Shown: in pieces, positions 17,728 to 26,353 of the stretch
How the letters are laid out: every line of letters starts with the position of its first letter
Numbering within the stretch: the stretch's first letter is position 1
Origin: Vreelandella arcis
GTDB lineage: Bacteria > Pseudomonadota > Gammaproteobacteria > Pseudomonadales > Halomonadaceae
Assembly: GCF_900103865.1 (NCBI RefSeq)
Contig: NZ_FNII01000012.1
Location: 55,545-119,544 of the forward strand
Reading direction: 5' to 3'
Length of the DNA stretch: 64,000 nt
Made by a program: the position numbers and the translations under genes
The notes under the pieces: model-generated
What the model was told of the DNA's origin: nothing
What the model saw: the letters and a program-made list of their open reading frames with translations, nothing else
The model's database searches: none

Positions 17728-18183
17728 TTAAACATCGCCGCCCGCATACTTTATTTTATTGTAAAGCTTACCAATTAAACTAGTGCCCACTATCAAGCCC
17801 GAACCTAGCGCGATAACAACCAACGACCCATAGTCAATAATGCCTCCCCAAGCCCATTGGCTAAGCGCTGTGCCGGTGTGTTGTACAAATAGGTACACAC
17901 CAATAAGGAAACTGCCAGCACGCACTAAACCAGCTTCGTTTACCTGAACACTCGTCTCGACACCATAAGGGCCATAAATCTTGGTCGCCAGCGCGCCTGC
18001 TCCAAACCACAACACAATGCCTGCGAGAACGGGAATGAAAACGGTTGCCACAACGCCGGGCAACCACTGATGCAACTCTGCATCCAAGTTAGCGCTAAAT
18101 AGCAGAGGCGACATGGCTATGAGTGGTTTAATGGCAAGATATATAGCTAATATTCGTATCAATAGGATTGAGAAGGGTTTCAT
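17728..18183 (-). CDS. Hypothetical membrane protein
   Basis: 151 residues; I do not recognise the family. Hydrophobic stretches lie at about residues 5-25, 43-66, 89-108 and 118-138, suggesting four membrane passes. Between the second and third is a polar loop (KIYGPYGVETSVQVNEAG). The N-terminal segment may instead act as an uncleaved signal anchor. A purine-poor region precedes the ATG (AAGGAC), giving a weak ribosome site. It lies 36 nt downstream of the DinB-like gene on the same strand and could be cotranscribed with it. No function is proposed. Confidence 0.7.
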   Translation of the reverse strand: MKPFSILLIRILAIYLAIKPLIAMSPLLFSANLDAELHQWLPGVVATVFIPVLAGIVLWFGAGALATKIYGPYGVETSVQVNEAGLVRAGSFLIGVYLFVQHTGTALSQWAWGGIIDYGSLVVIALGSGLIVGTSLIGKLYNKIKYAGGDV

Positions 18184-18219
18184 ACGTTGTCCTTAACGGT
18201 GTCATCATGGATACCTAAA

Positions 18220-18771
18220 CTATAGTTTAGCTTGTTGCTCATCCGGAATCAGCGCCAGCAGGTCGGTGACACCAATATCCACACCCGCTTGCGAGAGCAA
18301 TGTAGATACCTGCCCGCGGTGGTGGGTTTGGTGGTTGAAGAATTGGACAATCAGACTTGAGTAGCGCCGTTTTGAGGCTATCCCTTTTGTGTTGTGGTAA
18401 CTCAGTAGCGTCTCTAGATCGTCGTCTGTCAGCGCCGCGACCCAGTTAATAATCACGGTATCGAGCCATTGGCGATGCGCTTTCAGGCCTGGTAAGTCAT
18501 CAAACATCACCTGATCAAGGCGCGCTGGCATAGGAAGGTCAACCATTACCGCAAGCGTTCTTGCAGAAGCGGTTTGGGTGGTTGCAAACCGCTTAAGCCA
18601 GATAGTGTCCGCCACTACGATGTGGTTAAGCGTGCCAAAAATCGAGCCGAAAAAAGCGCCCCGCTCTTCGATAAGCTCAGCCGGCGTGAGCTGACTGGCA
18701 GCCTCATACAGCTTAGCGTTCATCCACTGATTGTAAGATGCCATTAATTCCAGATCTTGTTGCATTCCCAT
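18220..18771 (-). CDS. DinB/YfiT-family protein (putative metalloenzyme)
   Basis: 183 residues. A four-helix DinB fold is indicated by the three metal-binding histidines in the usual places: H50 in GTLNHIVVAD, and H147 and H151 in FFNHQTHHRGQVSTLL. Family members are damage-inducible proteins of unknown activity or thiol-dependent S-transferases; the substrate here is unknown. AGAGGA precedes the first ATG; a second ATG two codons in is equally possible. The gene belongs to the DinB superfamily and is unrelated to DNA polymerase IV, which shares the name. Confidence 0.88.
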   Translation of the reverse strand: MGMQQDLELMASYNQWMNAKLYEAASQLTPAELIEERGAFFGSIFGTLNHIVVADTIWLKRFATTQTASARTLAVMVDLPMPARLDQVMFDDLPGLKAHRQWLDTVIINWVAALTDDDLETLLSYHNTKGIASKRRYSSLIVQFFNHQTHHRGQVSTLLSQAGVDIGVTDLLALIPDEQQAKL

Positions 18772-18902
18772 TCGTCAATTTCCTCTTTCGATACTAGCGC
18801 AAGCGAACCTTTTTACAGTATGAAATAGTGGCGTCGTTTGTTCATCACTGAGTTTTTCATCTACGACCAACCCCTCCCTTGCGACTTTTGCCAAACACCA
18901 TA

Positions 18903-18922
18903 TACTGTACATACATCCATGT
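18903..18922 (+). promoter_or_regulatory. Weak LexA-box-like sequence
   Basis: TACTGTACATACATCCATGT matches the E. coli LexA consensus at 14 of 20 positions. The left half (TACTGTA) is perfect; the right half is poor. It lies 46 nt before the radical SAM gene start. It may be chance. Confidence 0.25.
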
Positions 18923-18967
18923 GTCGACACAGACGACAAGCACACTCATAACGTGCAGAGGTGGCAA

Positions 18968-20050
18968 ATGGCGGTTTCTTATCAACCTGGCGGCTCAATC
19001 TTACATAAAGGGCGCGGAGCGACGTACGACCCGCACAATCGTTTTGCGCCGACCCGCAGCGTGGAGGAAGACGACGGCTGGTGGCGGGAGGAAAGTTCTA
19101 CCTCGATTGCGACTGAAGTACGCGAGGAGCCGAGCAAAAGCGCGCTTTCGTGGAACCGTTCGCCGGATTTACCATTTGATCGCTCGCTGAACCCCTATCG
19201 TGGCTGTGAGCATGGCTGTGTCTATTGCTATGCCCGCCCTTCACACGCGTACTGGGATTTATCGCCGGGGCTGGACTTTGAAACCAAACTAATAGCCCGT
19301 AGCGGCTTGGTAGAACGCCTAACCGAGGAACTTTGTCACCCTAACTACGTGTGCCGGCCGATTAATCTTTCGGGCAATACCGATTGCTACCAACCGTTAG
19401 AGGCAAAGCACCAAACCACTCGCCGCTTGCTGGAGTTGCTGCTGCAATGCAGACATCCCGTCACCATTGTGACCAAAAGCAGCCTGATACTGCGAGACTT
19501 GGAGTTGCTGGCGGAAATGGCTGAACATCGCTTGGTGCGTGTGTTTGTGAGCTTGACCAGCCTGGATGCCAATCTAAAACGCACCCTGGAACCGCGCACG
19601 GCATCGCCCCAGGCACGTTTAAAAGTCATCCGCGAGCTAAACACGGCTGGCATTCCCGTGGGCGCGCTGGTTTCGCCCGTTATTCCGGGGCTCACCGACC
19701 ATGAAATTGAGCGCATTTTAGAAGCAGCCAGTCGTGCAGGCGCACGCACTGCCACCTGGATGCTATTACGCCTACCCCACGAGGTGGCGCCACTATTTGA
19801 AGCATGGCTGGAAGCCCACTACCCCGAGCGCGCCGCCAAGGTGATGAGTTTGATTCGCCAGTGCCGGGGTGGGCAGAACTACGATGCGCGTTTTGGGAAG
19901 CGCTTTCGCGGTGAAGGAGTATTTGCCGAGATGATCGCCCAGCGGTTTAATCGCGCCAGCCGCCAGTGGAACATGCAGCCGCGCTCCGAACAGGGTTTGA
20001 ATACCCGCGACTTTTGTCCGCCGCGCGCACAGGGCGATTTATTCAATTAA
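18968..20050 (+). CDS. PA0069-family radical SAM protein (SplB-like)
   Basis: 360 residues from the ATG at 18968, preceded by AGAGGTGG; an upstream in-frame GTG (18953) is less likely. The radical SAM cluster motif CxxxCxxC is at C80, C84 and C87 (CEHGCVYCYARPSH), followed by NLSGNTDCYQPLE and a TIM-barrel-like region (VTIVTKSSLILRDLELL, VFVSLTSLD). It resembles the PA0069 group, which is related to spore photoproduct lyase; the true reaction is not known. The C-terminus ends in a degenerate PIP-box-like GDLFN. It is followed 38 nt later by a small winged-helix gene. Confidence 0.88.
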   Translation: MAVSYQPGGSILHKGRGATYDPHNRFAPTRSVEEDDGWWREESSTSIATEVREEPSKSALSWNRSPDLPFDRSLNPYRGCEHGCVYCYARPSHAYWDLSPGLDFETKLIARSGLVERLTEELCHPNYVCRPINLSGNTDCYQPLEAKHQTTRRLLELLLQCRHPVTIVTKSSLILRDLELLAEMAEHRLVRVFVSLTSLDANLKRTLEPRTASPQARLKVIRELNTAGIPVGALVSPVIPGLTDHEIERILEAASRAGARTATWMLLRLPHEVAPLFEAWLEAHYPERAAKVMSLIRQCRGGQNYDARFGKRFRGEGVFAEMIAQRFNRASRQWNMQPRSEQGLNTRDFCPPRAQGDLFN

Positions 20051-20088
20051 ACTGGTGAGCGTTATTTTCATTGTATAAAGGATACGCC

Positions 20089-20394
20089 ATGACCGCGCCG
20101 CTTAGTAAAACAAAATCAAGCTTTTATCGTCGTCTTTACGTGGCGTATTTGATTGACCAGGGGGTGGTCAGTGTCCCAGCTTTGATGGAGGACACCGGCA
20201 TGCCGCGGCGCACGGCGCAAGACACCATCGCCTCGCTTGCCGAATTGGATATTGCCTGTACGTTTACTAAAGATGAGGGCGAACGTCATAACATCGGCCG
20301 CTATCACATCCAGGATTGGGGCGCGATTGACCCGCACTGGGTGGCTAGCCACGCCCAGCACTTGCGGCAGGCGCTGGGCTATGGTGGCGTTTAA
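20089..20394 (+). CDS. Small winged helix-turn-helix protein
   Basis: 101 residues from the ATG at 20089, with AAAGGA 6 nt upstream; a TTG at 20071 is the longer alternative. The sequence FYRRLYVAYLIDQGVVSVPALMEDTGMPRRTAQDTIASLAELDI reads as a winged helix with the recognition helix around MPRRTAQDTIASL. No effector domain is present. Similar roughly 100-residue proteins occur beside PA0069-type genes in pseudomonads (recall), so it may regulate or accompany its upstream neighbour. It converges with the DUF2797 gene, with 6 nt between them. Confidence 0.82.
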   Translation: MTAPLSKTKSSFYRRLYVAYLIDQGVVSVPALMEDTGMPRRTAQDTIASLAELDIACTFTKDEGERHNIGRYHIQDWGAIDPHWVASHAQHLRQALGYGGV

Positions 20395-20400
20395 GTATTA

Positions 20401-21201
20401 TTAAGCCACGCTAACCTCATAGCCGGTAAACTTACGCAGATTGATCACCCCAGTATCCAACATTAAGTACTGGCCTTTGATGCCCTGCAGTATACCGCTG
20501 ACCTCAGGCTTTTTATCAAAGTTATGCGAGACGATTTTGCTGGGAAACGACGCCACTGGATAGTGGAAGTCAGAACTTGAGGCGTCTAGCTCGCGAATGG
20601 CATCGGCACCGAATTCGCTTCTAAGTTGCCCAAGGCCGTTGGCTGTCGCTGCTAACAAGCGGTCTCGCTCGGTTTTTAAATCCAGTTCCGTCACCTCGCC
20701 TTTGAGCATAGCGCGCCAGTTGGTGCGGTCGCCTACGTGCTCTTTAAACAGCATTTCGACAAACCCAGACTGCTGGCGAGTATCCACTTCAAGAATGGGC
20801 AGCGCTTGAATAGCCCCCTGGTCTAGCCAACGGGTAGGCATTTGCGTCTTGCGGGTAATACCGACCTTTAAACCCGACGAATTGGCCAAGTAAACAATAT
20901 GCGGCTGGAAGCAGTGTCGCTCGCCCCACTCAGGCTCACGGCAGGTGCCTTGGAAATAGTGGCAGGTTTCCGGCTTCATGATGCAGGTATCGCACTGGGC
21001 CAAACGCTTAAAGCAGGGGTAGCAATGGCCCTGGGCAAAGCTTTTTTTGGTAGCTCGGCCACAGTGGGTACAAGCAATGGCCCCTGTCCAACGCAAATTA
21101 AGGGGCTCACCGAGCCGCTCATTAAGCGCAATGCGATGCTCACCGGCGCGCAAATGGTAGACGACTTGCTCCTCTTGACGACCAGGTAGCGTTGCCGCCA
21201 T
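20401..21201 (-). CDS. DUF2797 family protein
   Basis: 266 residues from the ATG at 21201. The frame extends upstream to 21303, but that would overlap the previous gene, and family members begin like MAATLPGRQEEQVVYHLRAG. An N-terminal zinc-ribbon-like cysteine cluster is seen (ACTHCGR, GHCYPCF, QCDTC, ETCHYF, GTCREPEWG), followed by the conserved HIVYLANSSGLKVGITR, which resembles the GIY-YIG-like start found in DUF2797. The biochemical role is unknown. It lies 28 nt behind the YeaC-like gene. Confidence 0.85.
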   Translation of the reverse strand: MAATLPGRQEEQVVYHLRAGEHRIALNERLGEPLNLRWTGAIACTHCGRATKKSFAQGHCYPCFKRLAQCDTCIMKPETCHYFQGTCREPEWGERHCFQPHIVYLANSSGLKVGITRKTQMPTRWLDQGAIQALPILEVDTRQQSGFVEMLFKEHVGDRTNWRAMLKGEVTELDLKTERDRLLAATANGLGQLRSEFGADAIRELDASSSDFHYPVASFPSKIVSHNFDKKPEVSGILQGIKGQYLMLDTGVINLRKFTGYEVSVA

Positions 21202-21229
21202 TTTGCTCAAACAACCTTGCGTTGCCGCC

Positions 21230-21514
21230 TCAATCACGCGTGGCATCCTTGGCCAAGCCCGCCATTTCCGGCGACACACCTTCCCCGGTGGCCCCTGCGC
21301 CACAGGTACGCTGCTCCAGATACCCTACCCGGCTGGCTTCGGGCACATTGTTTTCGGCCTCAAAACGCATCACTGCCTCTAAACACAGTTCGGTTTGCTC
21401 GTCGGTCAGGCGGCGCCCATCGGGCCATTTACGCAACGACACGGCCTGCTTGAGGCTTTCGTAAATCGCCGGGGTCATCTGGTGAATCATTTTGTCGAAG
21501 GTCATATCGCTCAT
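21230..21514 (-). CDS. yeaC: YeaC family protein (DUF1315)
   Basis: 94 residues. The segment MTPAIYESLKQAVSLRKWPD with the following GRRLTDEQTELCLEAVMRFE matches the YeaC pattern of E. coli (MTPEVYQRLSTAVELGKWPDG by recall). The C-terminal third (GYLEQRTCGAGATGEG) is variable and probably unstructured. The function is unknown. GGAG lies 8 nt before the ATG. The gene is 14 nt behind the rhomboid gene and 28 nt ahead of the DUF2797 gene, so the three probably form one minus-strand operon. Confidence 0.88.
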   Translation of the reverse strand: MSDMTFDKMIHQMTPAIYESLKQAVSLRKWPDGRRLTDEQTELCLEAVMRFEAENNVPEASRVGYLEQRTCGAGATGEGVSPEMAGLAKDATRD

Positions 21515-21528
21515 GCCAAGCTCCTCAA

Positions 21529-22374
21529 TTAAGACCGTAAACGCCGCGCGCTATAATACCAGCCTGTCACCAACCCGACGAGCAGTCCGCCAAGGTGGGC
21601 TTCATTGGCCACGTTGCCAAAGCCGACCAGACCAGCCATATCTGTCATGGTGAACACCATCCACCCCAGCATGAACACAACCAGCATTTGCGGAACAAAA
21701 AAACCGCTTCCGGGTACCCGGCGCGACATCAGCCAAACATGCGCCAGCAAGGCATACACCACCCCGGACATACCACCGAACAACACCGTGCCGGTGGCGT
21801 ATTGGGCAAGGTTGGCGCCTACCCCTGCCACGACTAATAGCAACAACAGCGTGCGCCCACCCTGCAATGCTTCCACCTGACGACCGAAATACCACACCCA
21901 CATCAAGTTAAAAATCAGATGCATCCAGCCAAAATGCAGAAACGCTGGCGAAAGCAGCCGCCAAACCTGACCGCTGGCCAGCGTATCCGTTAGCGAGCTG
22001 TAGGTTAGCTCACCGCCCGCAATGCCTATCGGCACAATGGTCAAGGCCACAATCAACCGATCGCCCAAGACGCCTATCAACGCAAAGATAACCAAGCTCG
22101 CCGCCACCATGGACACGGTGACCGGTAGACGCTTAAGCGTTGAGAGCAGCGCGGGGGAATCCGTCGTTGAAGTATGCTCGGCTAATTCAAGAGACTCGCC
22201 TTGCTGCCAGCGGGCCACCAGGTTGACAAGCGCTTCACGTTGACCTGGGTCGGCGACCCAAAGCACCTGAGCATCGTCTTCAGCGGTAATGCGGTGTCCA
22301 ATGCGATAACGCCAAAGCGCTTTGCGTAACGCCTGAGTGTCTGCATCGGGGGGTAAACGCATCACTGGGTGCAT
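21529..22374 (-). CDS. Rhomboid-family intramembrane serine protease (GlpG-like)
   Basis: 281 residues from the ATG at 22374, which has GAGG upstream; the frame opens at 22413 but lacks a ribosome site there. Residues 1-60 form a GlpG-like cytoplasmic domain (ALRKALWRYRIGHRITAEDDAQVLWVAD, abridged). Six or so membrane segments follow. The catalytic dyad is S203 in GGMSGVVYAL and H260 in NEAHLGGLLVG; the oxyanion-region HxxxN is H152/N156 in WMHLIFN. It cleaves membrane-protein helices in the inner membrane; the natural substrate is unknown. Confidence 0.93.
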   Translation of the reverse strand: MHPVMRLPPDADTQALRKALWRYRIGHRITAEDDAQVLWVADPGQREALVNLVARWQQGESLELAEHTSTTDSPALLSTLKRLPVTVSMVAASLVIFALIGVLGDRLIVALTIVPIGIAGGELTYSSLTDTLASGQVWRLLSPAFLHFGWMHLIFNLMWVWYFGRQVEALQGGRTLLLLLVVAGVGANLAQYATGTVLFGGMSGVVYALLAHVWLMSRRVPGSGFFVPQMLVVFMLGWMVFTMTDMAGLVGFGNVANEAHLGGLLVGLVTGWYYSARRLRS

Positions 22375-22463
22375 AGGCTTGCCTCGTGGTAACAGCGTGG
22401 GCCATGCGGCCAATTGAATAGAACACGCCTTGGCGTGGCAGTACAGTGGTAATCATTTCCACC

Positions 22464-22491
22464 AAAAAAAACCGGCGGAGGGGGCCGCCGG
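22464..22491 (-). terminator. Minus-strand terminator with conserved upstream 12-mer
   Basis: Read on the minus strand: CCGGCGG (22491-22485), loop of 6, CCGCCGG (22478-22472), then eight T (22471-22464). A perfect 7-bp stem. It lies 113 nt after the stop of the metallophosphoesterase gene. Upstream of the hairpin in the transcript is TGATCCCTTGCT (22509-22498), also present before the hairpin at 26845. It may simply end the nadK-metallophosphoesterase transcript, or release a 3'-UTR small RNA. Confidence 0.88.
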
Positions 22492-22603
22492 GTCAATAGC
22501 AAGGGATCATTCAAGGGAACACCTATTCAGACGGACGGCAGTAGGGTTAGTTCAGATGTTTCGAAAAAAATATGTAACTTAATGTATCTATCAATCATTC
22601 AAC

Positions 22604-23620
22604 TTAGTCTTCGTCATCCAGCACCGTATTTAAAAAGCTTTGCTCTTCTCTATCCACCTGAATCCAAACGAAATGATCGGCATTTAATTGTACTTCGCCC
22701 TGCCAACGATAAGCGACCAAGCGACCATATTTGACGGCACTGTAATCTAAACAAGCTATATTGCCAGTCGGAAGCGCGGGGATGCCCTCACACCAATAAT
22801 GGCCAATAAACAAGGGGGGCTCGTCTGGCCCGTAATAACTAAGCGTTTCACGCTCGGCTTGGGTGAGCGTTCGCTGCTCTAAATCGCCGGGCAAGTTATC
22901 GGGCTGGAAGGCGACGTCCCCCCAGCACTGTGGCGATGCCGCCCAAAAATGAGTGCGAAAACTGCGTCGCGTAAAGCCATCGCCTGAATGAATCGCCACG
23001 TTACGCGGAAGCTGAAGATGACTGCCCCGCGTTAAGCGATCCAAAATGCGAAACGCCTGGGTCGAGGGGTCGTGAGACGCCACCAGAAAGCGGTCATCTA
23101 GACGCCCATCGGGATAACGCTGTTTAAACTGACTGATTAGATCGTCATCCCAGCAGGCGTGCACCACGCGCATGCCGTCTTGTTCGATAAACAATGGAAT
23201 GGTTTTAAACCAGGCCAGGGTATCTTCCCATTCGTTGGTGTGGTCACGGTATTGCGCCAGTGTGTCTTGAATAATGCGGTTGTGACGCGGGGTATGCTCG
23301 CGCAACCAGCGTTTCTCGCTACCCGGCGGTGCGGGATGGGTATAGGCAAGCGCGTTGTATTCATGATTCCCCATCACGATTTGCGCCTCGCCGGCTTCAA
23401 CCATCCGCCGGGCCGTCGTCACGGCCAGCCGAATACGTGGCCCACGGTCGATAAGATCCCCCAAAAAGATGACCCGCCGTCGCGGATGGCGATACACACC
23501 GCCGCGTTTACGATACCCGAGCTTTTCAAGCAGCGTCACGAGCGTGGCACCACAGCCATGCACATCACCGATTAAATCGTAGCCTTCAAATACCGGCTTG
23601 GCGGCGATTCGGTTGACCAT
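22604..23620 (-). CDS. Metallophosphoesterase (PrpE/ApaH-like)
   Basis: 338 residues. The calcineurin-type metal motifs are in order: GDVHG (D19, H21), GDLIDRGP (D55), GNHEYNA (N85, H86) and HACWDDD. A C-terminal histidine cluster (IGHYWCEG) completes the site. It resembles bis(5'-nucleosyl)-tetraphosphatase and serine/threonine phosphatase relatives; the substrate is not predictable. It begins 2 nt after the NAD kinase stop, so the pair is translationally linked. Confidence 0.9.
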   Translation of the reverse strand: MVNRIAAKPVFEGYDLIGDVHGCGATLVTLLEKLGYRKRGGVYRHPRRRVIFLGDLIDRGPRIRLAVTTARRMVEAGEAQIVMGNHEYNALAYTHPAPPGSEKRWLREHTPRHNRIIQDTLAQYRDHTNEWEDTLAWFKTIPLFIEQDGMRVVHACWDDDLISQFKQRYPDGRLDDRFLVASHDPSTQAFRILDRLTRGSHLQLPRNVAIHSGDGFTRRSFRTHFWAASPQCWGDVAFQPDNLPGDLEQRTLTQAERETLSYYGPDEPPLFIGHYWCEGIPALPTGNIACLDYSAVKYGRLVAYRWQGEVQLNADHFVWIQVDREEQSFLNTVLDDED

Positions 23621-23622
23621 GC

Positions 23623-24531
23623 TCAGTCTCCCAACCGGTGGCTCCAGCCGAGCTTGCTGCGTAGCACCTCGTAAAAGTTGTGCCCAATGGGATGCACTAG
23701 CTGGACTCGTTCTGGCTTTCGGGTAATGACAACGACATCATCCGGTTTGGCAACCGACCGCGTTTGCCCATCGCAGCTTACGTGGGGATAGGATTGGTTG
23801 GTCTCGCCGATATGCAGGCGAATTTCGCTGGCCGCATCGATTACGATGGGGCGGCTGGAGAGCGTATGAGGGAACATCGGCACCAGGGTAATGACATCCA
23901 ACTTCGGGTGCATGATCGGCCCGCCGCCGGATAACGCATAAGCGGTAGACCCTGTCGGCGTGGCGATGATCAGCCCATCACTGCGTTGGCTATAGACGAA
24001 CTGCCCGTCAATAAACAGTTCAAACTCAATCATGCGAACGGCTTTCCCTGGGTGAACCACAATCTCGTTGAGCGCTTCGCCAGAGCCGACCATCACACCA
24101 TTGCGGTATAGCGCCATGTCCAACAGGAAACGTTCTTCACGCTCGAACTCACCGGCCAGCACTTCACCAACGCGGGTTTCCAATTCATCCGGGGAAATAT
24201 CGGTCAAAAAACCCAGACGACCCCGATTAACACCCAACATCAGCGTACCGCTGTGGCATAGCGTACGCGCTGCGCCCAGCAAGCTACCGTCGCCGCCGAC
24301 CACAATCACCAAATCGCACAGCTCGCCTAACGCCCGACGATTGGCTTCTGGCTGGCCGTGGTGCGGAATCACCGTGGCGGTGCGATCTTCAACCAGCACA
24401 CGGTAACGGTGCTCCACCAGGTAGTTAACTAAGCGCTGCAGCGAGTCGACGACTTTATCGCTGCCCAACCGGCCAATTAACCCAATGGTGTTAAATGGCC
24501 GCCGTGACTCCTTTGGCATATTCGATGACAC
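23623..24531 (-). CDS. nadK: NAD kinase
   Basis: About 302 residues, phosphorylates NAD to NADP. It has the family N-terminus FNTIGLIGRLGSDKVVDSL, the catalytic GGDGSLLGAAR, the NINRG-type loop GVNRGRLGFLTDI, the NE motif (ALNEIVVHPGK), and GLIIATPTGSTAYALSGGGPI. The start is uncertain. GTG at 24531 has AGGAAG 5 nt upstream and is my choice. ATG at 24519 gives an N-terminus closer to Pseudomonas NadK. The open frame reaches 24576 without a ribosome site. It is followed at once by the metallophosphoesterase. Confidence 0.93.
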   Translation of the reverse strand: MSSNMPKESRRPFNTIGLIGRLGSDKVVDSLQRLVNYLVEHRYRVLVEDRTATVIPHHGQPEANRRALGELCDLVIVVGGDGSLLGAARTLCHSGTLMLGVNRGRLGFLTDISPDELETRVGEVLAGEFEREERFLLDMALYRNGVMVGSGEALNEIVVHPGKAVRMIEFELFIDGQFVYSQRSDGLIIATPTGSTAYALSGGGPIMHPKLDVITLVPMFPHTLSSRPIVIDAASEIRLHIGETNQSYPHVSCDGQTRSVAKPDDVVVITRKPERVQLVHPIGHNFYEVLRSKLGWSHRLGD

Positions 24532-24618
24532 AGCAGCTTCCTGAACATGATGGGTCGTGAGCCGACTCATAGACAATCAGCCCATTATGGCGAGGGGAAA
24601 CAATGCGAGCAAATCGAC

Positions 24619-25488
24619 TTACACCGGCTGTGCCTGCTGACGCTGCCGCCACCAATGATTCAGCCCGAGCGAAGCGGCCATGATCGCCGCGCCAAGCAAC
24701 AGCCGCGACATATCGGCCTCGCGATTCCAGATCAGCAGATTGACAGCTAGGCCAGCGGGTATCAGCGCGTTATTCATGACCGCCAGTGTACCGGCATCCA
24801 CTCGGGTAGCGCCTTGGTTCCAGGCAAAATAGCCCACGCCCGATGCCACCAGCCCAAGCCACGCCAACACACCCCATTGTATGCCGGTTGTCGGTAAGGC
24901 GGCGCTATTACCGAACAACAAGAACACCGGCAGCACAATAATCATGGCGCCTACATAAAACCAGCCGAAGACATTGTGCCAGGGCAAATCCGCTGGCAAA
25001 TCAGCGGTTAAGCGCCGATAGCCCACTTGACCGATGGCGAAGCACAGGTTAGCGCCTTGAACCACCAAAAACCCCATCCAAAAACCACTGTCTACCCCGT
25101 CGTAACGGATAACCGCAGCGCCAATCACCGCCAAGACAGCGCTCACCAGGTAAATCGGTGTGAAACGCCCAAATAAAAGGTCGTCGAGCAGTGCAATATA
25201 AATCGGCGTAAAGATAGTAAACAGCAATACCTCGGGCACCGACAGCAATAAAAACGACTGATAAAAGAACGTATACATGATGCCGAGCTGGATAGCCCCG
25301 AGCGCCATCAGCGCTACACGCTGCTTACCTTGTAAGAGGCTGGGCCGTAAAAACGGCAAAAAAACCAGAGCGGCTAGCCCAACCCGCAGCAGTACCGCGA
25401 AATAGCTATCGACCTGCCCTGCCAGATACACCCCTATTAATGAAAAGGAGAACGCCCACAGGACGGTGACACCGACAAGATACGCCAT
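24619..25488 (-). CDS. EamA-family (DMT superfamily) transporter
   Basis: 289 residues with ten hydrophobic segments arranged as two EamA repeats (first about 5-130, second about 140-280). Characteristic stretches are VLWAFSFSLIGVYLA near the start, RVGLAALVFLPFL, and in repeat two GVLAWLGLVASGVGYFAWNQGATRVDAGTLAVMNN. It is an inner-membrane exporter or importer of small metabolites; the substrate cannot be told. The start follows a weak ribosome site (GAGGTTTACG). It is preceded by 129 nt without clear features and followed by nadK on the same strand. Confidence 0.88.
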   Translation of the reverse strand: MAYLVGVTVLWAFSFSLIGVYLAGQVDSYFAVLLRVGLAALVFLPFLRPSLLQGKQRVALMALGAIQLGIMYTFFYQSFLLLSVPEVLLFTIFTPIYIALLDDLLFGRFTPIYLVSAVLAVIGAAVIRYDGVDSGFWMGFLVVQGANLCFAIGQVGYRRLTADLPADLPWHNVFGWFYVGAMIIVLPVFLLFGNSAALPTTGIQWGVLAWLGLVASGVGYFAWNQGATRVDAGTLAVMNNALIPAGLAVNLLIWNREADMSRLLLGAAIMAASLGLNHWWRQRQQAQPV

Positions 25489-25617
25489 CGTAAACCTCGG
25501 TATTTATAAAAGTTGACACGAATTATACGTATCGTACCACCGTTGCCAATGGCTCAGTGACGAAAACCCTCGCGCTTGCGGGAAGCATGGGGAGAATGCA
25601 GCCTGTGGGCAACCTAC

Positions 25618-26142
25618 TTATGTCTGCCGGCGTAGCCACACCAATGCGAAAATAACCCCCGGCAACCAAACGCATAGGGTAAGTAACGCCGCGATCACCA
25701 CGCGACGCGCGCCCCCTTCCGTCAGCCCAACCGCCAACGGCGGGAACAGCACGGCCAGCGCAAAATACGCGGCTTTAACCGACGAAGGCATGACGGTTAA
25801 CGGTGCTGGTGGCTCTGCAGGCTCATCGCTGGATGGTTTTTCAGGCGTAAAATGTTCAACGCTATTATCAACAGGCCGAGCTGTCTCTGTGGCTGCCTGT
25901 TTCTCGGCGGTTGCTTTGCGATGGGCGTCTTTATCGATTTTTTGCGCCAGTGCGTCAGCATCGTGCGCCAAGTCATCGTGATAGCGCTCCCATTCTTCCC
26001 AATCATGAGGCGTACCCGACTTGGGGCGTTGCTGCCCTGCCCCTCTGGCACGCTCCCAGGATTTCTCTTCCAGTGTGTTGGGACGATCGGCATCACGATC
26101 TTGGGGCAGCCCTTTGCGGTTCAAATATTCACGTGCGTCCAT
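25618..26142 (-). CDS. Pmp3/YqaE-like membrane protein with hydrophilic N-terminus
   Basis: 174 residues. Residues 1-120 are charged and low-complexity, with repeated acidic and basic clusters and no hydrophobic stretch. Residues about 123-172 (AYFALAVLFPPLAVGLTEGG, then two hydrophobic segments ending in LPGVIFALVWLRR) match the Pmp3/YqaE/UPF0057 domain, a small two-helix protein linked to salt and membrane-potential stress. Pmp3 proteins are normally about 50-60 residues, so the long soluble extension is unusual. GGAGAAAC precedes the ATG. No operon partner is apparent. Confidence 0.8.
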   Translation of the reverse strand: MDAREYLNRKGLPQDRDADRPNTLEEKSWERARGAGQQRPKSGTPHDWEEWERYHDDLAHDADALAQKIDKDAHRKATAEKQAATETARPVDNSVEHFTPEKPSSDEPAEPPAPLTVMPSSVKAAYFALAVLFPPLAVGLTEGGARRVVIAALLTLCVWLPGVIFALVWLRRQT

Positions 26143-26353
26143 AGTTTCTCCTCACGCTGGCTCCTCAAGCTGGGCCATGGGCTATTCGATCAGATAAAGA
26201 CAACGATTGCGACGTCCGCGTCCCTTTCGTCAGCGCTTTAAAAGCGTTGAATGCCCTAAGTGGATGACCTTCGCATCTGAAGGTGAATCACCTAAAGTGA
26301 ATAGTGCGACGGTTGGTTACAAGACGACCCTCTCACGCTAAAGGAGAGCCATT

